DNA from: Papaver somniferum
Lineage: Eukaryota; Streptophyta; Magnoliopsida; Ranunculales; Papaveraceae
Direction: 5' to 3'
Length of the DNA stretch: 64,000 bases
Assembly (NCBI RefSeq): GCF_003573695.1
Contig: NW_020650970.1
Span: forward strand, 940,665-1,004,664
Below are positions 55,486 to 64,000 of this stretch, one piece after another (position 1 is the first letter of the stretch; every line of letters starts with the position of its first letter). The notes under the pieces were generated by a model. The model worked only from the letters and a program-made list of their open reading frames with translations. It was not told the origin of the DNA and did not search any database. Both the position numbers and the translations under genes were made by a program.

Positions 55486-55675
55486 TTTCTTGTGTAGCTT
55501 CTTCGAAAAACTCTCCATACTCGTCAAAATCATCATTCAAGGTTGTTGGCTCAACAAAGAGTTGCAATTGAGAGTTGTTGTCGTTAGCTGAAGATTCAAG
55601 ATATGCTCGTTGTTGTAGTTGAGCTAAAGATTCAGCAGCTGCAATTCTCTCCTCACAATCATCTTCCATTTTCAC
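55486..55675 (-). CDS. P2 right-end acidic first exon (partial gene)
   Basis: An inward-pointing frame starts at 55675 or 55669 (MEDDCEERIAAAESLAQLQQ) and runs through NNSQLQLFVEPTTLNDDFDE to GEFFEEATQ, where GAAA|GTAAAC is a possible donor at 55486/55485. The remainder is not found; the array follows. The acidic MED start, the place at the element end and the array in the presumed intron match the P1 left gene at 32680. The phase of the proposed donor differs from P1, so the splice is uncertain. Probably the N-terminal exon of a lost element protein. Confidence 0.4.
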
Positions 55676-55989
55676 AAAAAAAATTCCACTAAAAAATATT
55701 TTTCCCTTCTACTCTCACCTCACTCACCCAAATTCAAATAAAGCACACACTAATCATTTATCAAAAATCTTATGATTTTACTAATTATTATTAATCACTA
55801 ATCCTGATTAGTGAGGGGTGGATTAGGTAATTCGTAAAATACTTAGATAAGGGGTGACCCCGAATTGATATCTGGATCCAGTATTTGTAATTTTTTTATA
55901 TCCCCCAATGGTTTTTTTTATCCCCCAATTTGACATTCTTTTCTAAACATTACACCCGTGTGTCATTGCGTTACCCCTTTTATAGTATT

Positions 55990-58900
55990 ACCTACGATCC
56001 AGAAACACCTCTAAACCGACGGTCCCAATTAGACAAGTTTGAGTTGTAGAGTTGAGATCTCCGCCCATACGCACGACAAAACAACACACGGAAGATAAAT
56101 CCCCATCTCTTCTTCTTCTTCCTGACCAAAGGAGCTTTGTTTTTAATTCCCAACTCTGCAAGACGACTTTGTTCCGTATATCTCTTCTTAGATCTTTTTA
56201 ATATTTGATGTTTAAAAAAATGTTGCATTCGAATACGACTGCGCTCTCTGCAACGGGCCGCTTCATGAGTACGGGTTAGGATACTAAGGAGAGTTGAATG
56301 TTTCTTCCATTAACTTTAGTGAGTAATTTGATATTATGAATGATTGTAAAAGGTGGTTTGATTCCAATTTAAGGAAAAACGGAGAATTAACTTTAGTTAT
56401 ACCTGACCATTTGTGCGAGAAAACAGTAAGAGATCGAAGCTTTTGAGGGGCGCAAACAATATCCAAAAGTTTGAATTGGCTAGGAAAACAAAGCTGCTGG
56501 CTAGAAGTGTAGAATTCAAGGGGTCGCAAGTGCACACCCTTGCTTCACACAAGATTCGCCACTGAGTGCCAAGATAGCAGCCGTTAAAAATACAAGAAGC
56601 GAATGGAGTGTACAACGGACTGTTCTCTAGAAAAAACTCTTCCAATCGAAAACAAATTCATCAAGTTTAATGTTTTTCAACGAATCAACATTAATCGTCC
56701 AATTGAACACCATTTTGTTATTATTGTTCATTAAAGAATTACTACTAGATTTGCCGCCTGTGTTATGAGAGCATTGGACAATGTTGCTAAAATCACTCCA
56801 TCCTTTTGAGCACAACTTTTTACAAACATCCCCGGGTAAACCGACTTGGATGAGTAGACCGTGGACATCAAACCCTTTAAACCTATCGATTTCAGATCCT
56901 TTTTGCTTTTTTAGCTCTGAAAGAGGATTGAACGTTAAGGTAAATTAGGGTTTTAAATTGATTGATAGTTTTATGTGAAATTATGGTTTTATATTGATTG
57001 ATAGTTTTGTGTGAAATTGATGACGATGTTGCTTTTCTGTTGTGATGACGATATAAAAGTATTAGCAGTTGATTTATAGTAAAGATTTGGGATAGCTAGG
57101 GTTTCTGTTTTCCCAAAATTAAGAAAACTAAGGTTCTACTTTGTAATTGATCAATCTGCAGATTTTTGGGAGAGGGGTTTGATTAAGAAGGTTCAGGTTG
57201 AGAAAAGGATGTTGATGGATTCAGTCTCTGATGAGTTTAGAAGATGGGACCAGTGGATAAATATTACAGTTCTCCCACTTCACTGTTCTTTACAGATCGA
57301 ATGAAGGTAAATTGTTGTCCTTATGAAACAGGAGGTGGCGTTAGTAGGCGTCAAGCATTTGTTCTGATACTAACTCGATTTGTGTTTCTGCTTGCTGAGG
57401 TATGCATGCTATAGACTTTTGTGTTTCTTTGTTTCTTAATTATTTCAAAGACAGTGAAACTTCTTTTGGCAAAGACTGACTCCTTGCCTCACGAGTAAAA
57501 ATGAAACAATCAATCAAACTCACCTGAAAAATTTACAAGAGATGATGTCCTCTTCTAAACTAACAGAGTGCTTTTTGTTTGTTTATTTTTAAAGTAATTA
57601 TATACTTGACGTTCCAGTGAGATTGTCAAAAGGTTTATAATATTTCAGTGTGCTTGACATGTCATGGACCACTATTAACCTCCATTTTCGCCAAACATTT
57701 TGATTTTCGCAAGTGATTGAGGTAGAACTGGTTGCTTCAAGGAGCATTTACCACGGCTGCGCAAAGGATGGAGGACTAATAGTTCGATTGGTGTCTACGG
57801 GAAGACCATCAAATCTGATTGTGTTGGTGGGCTTTTTCTGCAACACCTATTCCCAAAACTTTGTTCTTAGCTTTGGCTGGGTTTCGTGATGGATGGCCAT
57901 AGCTGACAGTCGAAATAAGTTTGAAGGTTTGTCTTTAATACCGTGTAAGTACTGTACAAAAATAGAGTAGTTGAATCTACCATGCATATCAAAGTTTATG
58001 TTTCTCAGTTCAGTGGTCTACCATGTGTATCAAACTCCGTCAAAAACTACATTCTACATAGTAGATCATTGGGGGATGATTCGGCAGCTAAACATGTGAA
58101 TGAGTGTGGTTTCGGTCTAAGGTAACTCTCTCCTATTTGACGTTCTTTTTTCATGGATATTTTATCAATTTTCTCAAGTCTGTAAATGAAACTTTCCCAA
58201 TAATCTACTCAATGCAAGTGGTTTCGGAAAGCTTCTTAGAAACATTTTACATATAACATGCTAGACGATCTACTGGGATTTATGCATAAGATCACCACAA
58301 ACTACAATTTGGGAGCAATCAAGATAATAATTATTAGCTTACATGTTATGCATTATAGAAATATTATGTGTGTACTTCATGGGGAGTTTCCGCAGAAGTT
58401 AAGAAATTTGGAAATGCCATTACTGCTACTCAGGCTACAACTGAGGTGGTGCGGAATCTGTATAATAAATAGTAATATTCATACAGATGAGTGTAGATTG
58501 CATGCCTTCCTCATTGTCTTTCTTCCTCACAATGAGTGCAGTTTTCATGGTTTGCGTATGGTCTTTTACTGATAGACTTATATCGCGGTGAGTAATTCTA
58601 AATTGGTTTCTCTTCTCTAATATGCTCTTTGGTTTGATAAGCGTATCTAGTAGCAGCCACGAAATGTAGTGCGATCTATTTTTGGCGGGTACTCTAACTT
58701 CTGTTGCCATTTTGTTACGTGAATGATTTGTTCTGTTTAGCACTTAAGCTTGGATTCATGCCCTACATATATATATATATATATTGTGTTCATCATGGTT
58801 TAATTTCTGACATACAGTTAGGGATTGGAACCTTAATATGGATGGAGTCTCATTTAAGAGTATGCAGGTAAAACTCATTTGGTTATAGATACCATCTTCG

Positions 58901-60400
58901 TTATTTGCCGTTATCTGTAATAAAGAAAATTGCAGCAGATATATAGTCTTCTCTCTCTGTCAATTATATGGAGAGATTTTTGGTATTGGTTTGCATAAAT
59001 TAGAGTGCTAATAACTCTATAACTTTGAATTTCAACTTCAAATCTAACGACATTAAATAACAAAACTTGAAGTTTACATGCTCAACTTAGAAAGGCATAT
59101 CTTAACATGAATATATTAGTAATTACTCATCTGATAAAAGCATTATAGGGTTAGTTACAAGACATTATCCCTTTTGGCCATCTGTAGTTCTTCGTATATT
59201 ATTTCCAGACTTCATGCATAGGTTTATACAGCTGATGCATAGCATAGTTGGAAGCAAACCCAACCTCCATGAACGAAACTATTAGCAGCTCTTGGATGTC
59301 ATTTCGATTGCTGCACAGGTGATTTGGAAGCTCAAAGAGCCACATGGTGCATCCATATAGTGAGACTCACCGGATGTAGAAGTCACATGAAGATGCTCAA
59401 CTCCAACTTCTGCAAATACGACAGTGAAAGCTCAAAGCCAACTATTGCAGCAGCCAACTGCTTTGCTGCCAAACAAGACAACATCACAAAGACACTCGAA
59501 AATTCTTAAATCAAGAAGGGAAGGAAATAACAGGAATGCTTGAGTTGCAGTTCGTGAGAAAAAAAGCAATCAATGGGTTTTCAATACCAACTCGAGGAGC
59601 ATGTTGTTAAGAAGACTCCAGCTGCAATTGCAACTTATCTCTAATTCTGAGCAGCTGGGCCGAGTGTTTTCCATCTCGCTCCTGCCAACTAAATGGAATG
59701 AAAATTAGAATTGTTTTCTCATGTGCTAGAGTGAAAAGTTGCACGATTTTTTTCCGCATCATCTCAAACAGGGTACCCATGGCTATAATATGTTCGCAAT
59801 AAATGAAAGTTCTTTTTTTTTTTTGTAATCGAACTTTTCAAAGCGTAGAATTAAGATTTTCTTTTTATTGCAGTTAGAAAGAATTTATTGAAGTTGTTTC
59901 ATTCTGATCATAAAACTTTCAAAATATTGACCCGATTAAATATGAACCTCTCAAAAATGTATACTTTACAAAAATAACAAACTTAATTCAGACAAAACTT
60001 TGGCACGGGTTACTATCTAGGTTACATTGGTTGACTGTGTATTGATATTATAATTACTTGGTTTTTCAGTTTTCATTGACCAGAAGTTTAAGTGGGGTTT
60101 GTAATAAGCTTATTCAGCTGGAAAAATGCATATTCGTATCATGCTACTAAATGAAAATCAAATCGGGCGATTGTCGATTCAACTCGGTCTGTTAACTCAG
60201 TAAATTTTGTTAGTGAATGCATCATCATTAATCTCTGGTTCTAAGCTTGTTTACATTTCTAGATGATTTGTTAATAGTCTTACTCCATTATTTATCATTT
60301 GTTTTTTTTATTAATCTTCTTTAACTTGTTTTCATTTCTCATCTTTTCATGGATACCTAACTTACTTTATGATTCCCCTCTTTGTGTCTGCTAATTGATT
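55990..60400. other. Unassigned stretch, no confident gene
   Basis: Near 56450-56600 the minus strand has the phrase AAGGGTGTGCACTTGCGACC, common in worn plant repeats. A frame of about 100 codons on the minus strand (about 56940-56627; KKQKGSEIDRFKGFDVHGLL then VFNWTINVDSLKNIKLDEFV) has no domain I recognise. Plus-strand patches near 57249 (MGPVDKYYSSPTSLFFTDRM) and 57720 (VELVASRSIYHGCAKDGGLI) look protein-like but are isolated and lack clear splice partners. A gene remnant or noncoding transcript is possible. From 59,520 to 60,400 I see nothing. Confidence 0.35.
58766..58785. repeat. AT microsatellite
   Basis: About nine consecutive AT dinucleotides. Confidence 0.9.
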
Positions 60401-60908
60401 TTCACTAATGGTTTTTGTTTCTCTTGTTGTTGTGATCATAATTTTTGCTGAGTATACATTCAAGCTTTTGCTTTTAGGTTTTCAAATGATTGGATTCAGA
60501 GCTTTTGCTTACAGTACTTTGGAGAAGATGTCTCAAATCAGGTTCAACTCAGCTAATCTCAAGAACAGGTTATCACGCCAATCAAGCAAATCAAGGAAAT
60601 TCAAAATTAGTCTAGTCAATGGTTCGCACTTATTAGCTTTCCTAATCTTACTTCATTCTCTCAGTTCTGCCAGCTACACAATTTTTCAAAATAAGGATAC
60701 TATCAAACAATTCGGTTTCCTTTTCTCTAGGAATAAGGATTATATGCAGTTATTTCTTAACACAAAAATCTGTCATAATTTTCCCTTAAACCCTAATAGT
60801 GGCCATATCGTGAACCCAAATTTCTTTTATCTCATCGGCAAAAACTACAATCTCAAAACAATATCTCCCTATTCTAATTTGAGATTAAACAATCAGTTCC
60901 ATTCTGAG

Positions 60909-62015
60909 ATGGAGGAAGGTAGCTCTAGTCAAGTTATTGATTTAGTTAGCAAATTCAAGAAGGCTACACTGGATTTAGGAGATCTCAATGAAATTGAAGT
61001 GATTAAGAGCAACAACAAGGAAGATGAAACAGAAGATAACTGGGAAGCTAGTGCTATTGGTAAAGTTATCATAGAAGGAAGAATGAGTTATGATTCTCTA
61101 GAAAAAGGGATTACTTTCACTTGGCCATTCTTGAATCTGGAAAACTTAAAGATTATTGAAGTTGAGCCTAATACTTTTATCTTCAAATTCAATCAATGGG
61201 AGTTGCTCAACAAGATAATTGAAGAAAGACCATGGGGTGTAAATAAGCATCTTCTAGTTGTTCATGACTATATTCCAGGGATGATCTACATTGAAAAGCA
61301 TTGGGGTTACCAATTATTTTGGCTTCAACTCAAATACTTATTACCAGAGCATATGAATGTCACCTCTGTGACAAAAATGGGCCAGGTTATGGGTGAAGTC
61401 GTTGCTATTGAACCTAAAGATGCAATCCCAGTTGGTAGTGATCCTGTCAAAGTATGTGTCAATGTGGACCTCTCTATGCCCATGAGAAGAGGTACGAAAT
61501 GTTCTACAAATGCTGGAGTTACAAAGTGGCAACAATTTTTCTTTGAGAGATAACCAAAAAGCATCTGCACAGAGTGTTATATTGTTAATTACTCTAAAAC
61601 TGCTTGTAAGGATGTTGTTATTTTCTTGAAGAAGGCTCATGAAAAATCCTATTTTGTGGGTAAGATTAATAATATTTGCAAAATCATTAATGTTGTGGAA
61701 GTGAATACTGAAATATCTTCAACAAAGACTCCAGCAGTCAAGAAGATTCAGAAAAAAAAATTTAAGTCAACAAGTTTTGTTCCTCCAAAAGATGGTGAAG
61801 TTATCAATTTACAATCTTTACTCAAAGCAGATGGCATCACAACTGAAGAAGAAGGCAGACTAGGAAATAGACATAGAGTAGGTGAAGCAGTTGTTACTAG
61901 TCCTTCCATTACTGAGACATCTTCTCAAAGAACTATGCTGAATTCAATCCCAACCTCCATGAATACTCAACTGGAGATAATTCTACCATGCAGGCACTTG
62001 AGGGGGGTCAGGTAA
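60909..62015 (+). pseudogene. L-C ORF1 (DUF4283-like, degenerate zinc knuckle), one nonsense codon
   Basis: The start MEEGSSSQVIDLVSKFKKAT at 60909 fits plant LINE ORF1 proteins; an open frame of 167 codons lies upstream to 60408 but looks like untranslated leader. The DUF4283-like core includes WPFLNLENLKIIEVEPNTFI and IIEERPWGVNKHLLVVHDYI. A TAA at 61551-61553 interrupts it. The same frame then gives PKSICTECYIVNYSKTACKD, a worn CCHC knuckle, and a tail to 62015. It would bind LINE RNA. Confidence 0.72.
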
Positions 62016-62315
62016 ACAAATTATTTAAAATCCTAAATTTTCCCATTATTATTTTTTCTTTAGCTTTTTTGTGCATTGTTTTCAATGATTATAAATGCAA
62101 GTCAAAATTAATACTCAGATATTGCTGTGTTAGTTTTCTCTCATCTTTTGCATTAATTATTATTAGGAAACTTCTTTTGACTTTAGAAAATCTAATTAGG
62201 AAAACTATCCTTGTTTTTACATGCATTTAAGATACAATGTTTTTCTAATTTCAGATTTCAAGTAATCTCTTCCAAATTAGTGATGTATCTCTTAGTCATT
62301 GTTAATTTAGCAAAC

Positions 62316-64000
62316 ATGAAAATCATTTCTTGGAATGTCCAAGGGCTTAAAGGTTCTAGTACCAGAGATCATATTAGAGACCTCATTAGAACTCAAAATC
62401 CTGATATAATATTTTTATGTGAAACTAAACTTCATGAATCTAAAATGAAGCCCCTTGTTTCCCATTTTCATTATCCAAATGTGAGATATATTTCTTCGGT
62501 AGGGCTATCTGGTGGTCTCACAATTATGTGGAAAAATGGTTTCTCTTGTGAACTTCTCTGCAGTGAAAACATATGTTCCATCTAGTTATCCAAGATAACC
62601 CAAGTTAACCAGAATGGTTACTTTCTTGTATGTATGGTTATGGAAATGGAGAAAAGAAAAAAGATCAGTGGAAATTTATAGAAGAAACTGGGAAGAATGT
62701 AAACAGTCCTTGGTGTTTACTAGGGGATTTAAATATTCACTTGTCAAATTCTGGTGATACTTCTTCTTCTTCTTCAATGGATGGGAAAGTTACTTCAATG
62801 CTTCATGATAATGGTCTAGAAGATTTGGGTTTCATTGGTCATGAACACACATGGACTAGTAATAATTTGGGTACTGGTAAAAGAAGATCCAGAATTGATA
62901 TGGCTCTTTAAAATGCAGCATGGAATACTATTTTTCCTTCCTCTAAGGTCTTACATCTCAGTCAAATGGGTAGTGATCACTGTCCTATTATGCTCATTAC
63001 AGATTATAATCAACCTAAACTGTGGAAGCCTTTTAAATTCTTTCAAACTTGGTTAAATGACAAGAAATGTGCAGTTGATATTGCTAAGGCTTGGAGCAAA
63101 CAAGTCAACGTATCATCTGCTTTCAAACTTATTAAAAAGATGCAATTCACAAGAATAGCTCTTTCTAAGTGGAATAGAGAACATTTTGGAGATATTAATC
63201 TCAAAGTTGATACTCTTCAACAATACCCTTACATCCATTCAAGCATTTCCTCACTCTCAAAACAATACTTCCAAGGCTTTTCAAGTGAATGAATAATTAC
63301 AAAGATGGCATCATATTCAGAATGAGTTTAATAAGCAGAAATCCAGGGATAACTTTCTCAAGCACATGGAAAACAACACAAAGTATTTTCATACTTTACC
63401 AAAAAGGAAAAGAGCTAGAAACAATATTGATTCTCTCAAAGACAACAATGGTAATTGGCTGCATACTAGAGATCAGTTGGCTAAAATCCTTATAGATAAT
63501 TTTCAAGGAATCAGCACTACCATAAACCCTCATCTGGAAGACAGGTTTTACTCTCATATAACTCCCTTAATCTATGAAGAAGAAAACAGACTTCTTGTAG
63601 ATGTCCCTACTAATGAAGAGATCTTCTTAGTTCTTAAGAGTATGGAAAACTGGTCTGCACCTGGTCCTGAGGGTTTTCAAGCAGGTTTCTATAAATCCCA
63701 ATGGAGTATAGTTGGAGATGATGTTTGTGATATGGTTAAAAGTTTTTTCACCTCTAAGCACATGTGTCTTGCACTCAACAAAACTTATATCTCCTTAATT
63801 CCCAAGACGAAAAAACCCTCTTCACCATCTGAATTCAGACCAATAAGCCTGTGTAATACTTCATACAAGATTCTTTCTAAAATACTAGTTGCTAGAATGA
63901 AGCCCTAATGGACAGAACTGTCTCACCTTATCAAGAAGCTTATGTTTCTGGAAGACTTATCAATGATAACACAATTATTGCTCATGAATTGATTCATTCC
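62316..64000 (+). pseudogene. L-C ORF2, endonuclease and start of RT, several breaks
   Basis: Endonuclease: MKIISWNVQGLKGSSTRDHI, DIIFLCETKLHE, then a TAG at 62583 and a frame change. WCLLGDLNIHLSNSG, HEHTWTSNNLGTGKRRSRID and GSDHCPIML follow. Linker and polymerase: KWNREHFGDINLKVDTLQQY, a frame change, NWSAPGPEGFQAGFYKSQWS, YISLIPKTKKPSSPSEFRPI and SLCNTSYKILSKILVARMKP, where a TAA at 63906-63908 interrupts it. In another frame polymerase sequence continues to the end of the window. The catalytic palm lies beyond 64000. Confidence 0.8.

Larger units (their letters stand above)
47650..55966. mobile_element. P2: PMD-gene transposon-like unit with ACCGGCA arrays
   Basis: Same plan as P1 in reverse orientation: a PMD gene from the left (47960 onward), and an acidic first exon (55669, MEDDCEER…) from the right. 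Motif arrays occupy the first introns, plus a GRF zinc-finger gene in P2 only. Ends are tentative. Inverted similarity exists between CAATTGGGATAAAAAAGTAA (47659) and the complement of 55903-55931. The 13 bases CGTTACCCCTTTT occur on both outer sides (47634-47646 and 55969-55981), possibly a target duplication. The P2 right end (TGATTAGTGAG near 55812) resembles the P1 left end (TTGATTAGTGATTAAA near 32519), as expected for matching ends. No transposase is visible. A foreign solo LTR interrupts it. Confidence 0.55.
60408..64000 (+). mobile_element. LINE L-C, plant L1 type, cut by the window end
   Basis: ORF1 (60909-62015) and ORF2 (from 62316) are in the usual order, and the polymerase is still incomplete at 64000. 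The 5' end is not defined; the frame containing ORF1 is open back to 60408. Several stops and frame breaks are present. L-C is a different subfamily from L-A and L-B: the spacer between ORF1 and ORF2 is about 300 bases, with no overlap. Confidence 0.82.

Noticed and set aside
32364..55966. CACTA (En/Spm) identity for P1/P2
   Set aside because: No CACTA termini and no TNPD-type transposase were found; only the array idea is shared.
56284..56940. A possible two-exon minus-strand gene
   Set aside because: Only one patch looks protein-like, no family was recognised, and the downstream part matches worn repeat phrases; kept as unassigned.

Overview
This is a stretch of plant nuclear DNA, almost certainly from an angiosperm and most likely a eudicot. 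It has short GT-AG introns, a UGT74-type glycosyltransferase, plant L1-type LINEs with DUF4283-like ORF1 proteins, plant Ty3/gypsy and copia remnants, a Stowaway MITE and plant mobile domain (PMD) genes. No marker gene fixes the species. About four fifths of the window is transposon-derived.

Region 1 (1-28,737) is a nest of insertions. E1, an old gag-only Ty3/gypsy-type element on the minus strand, received a second related element, E2 (3223-11527, 5-bp duplication ATGGC). E2 in turn received a solo LTR (4652-6139, duplication ACTAC). Next to E1 lies a LINE, L-A. It was split first by a nearly full-length LINE, L-B (15851-22404, TTTAAGGA), and elsewhere by a chromodomain Ty3/gypsy element, E3 (22850-27992, AAATA). 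At three of these junctions, removing the insert and one duplication copy rejoins a reading frame.

Region 2 (28.7-41.6 kb) is the gene-bearing island. Two paralogous genes for secreted proteins with ten-cysteine domains (31074-32019 and 38432-39206) lie in a duplicated segment of about 1.8 kb. Between them sits P1 (about 32.36-37.46 kb), a transposon-like unit with a PMD gene and a small convergent acidic-protein gene. Downstream is an intact two-exon UGT74-like glucosyltransferase (minus strand, 40973-39507).

Region 3 (41.6-47.6 kb) holds small remnants: a Stowaway MITE, a 5'-truncated LINE with an 18-bp duplication, a TRIM-like element, a copia RNase H tail, and two unrelated LTRs that share one primer-site leader.

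Region 4 (about 47.6-56 kb) is P2, a second PMD element in the opposite orientation to P1. It carries a PMD gene, a GRF zinc-finger gene, an acidic first exon at the far end and a Tat/Ogre-like solo LTR inside a PMD exon. Region 5 (56-64 kb) is mostly unassigned DNA followed by LINE L-C, which runs off the window.

The most interesting system is the P1/P2 family. Both have PMD and acidic-protein genes pointing inward from opposite ends. Both carry arrays of short, alternately oriented motifs with a CGGC core in the first introns. The motif differs between the two: TTCGGC/GCCGAA in P1 and ACCGGCA/TGCCGGT in P2. This resembles the subterminal binding-site arrays of DNA transposons, but I see no transposase in either copy.
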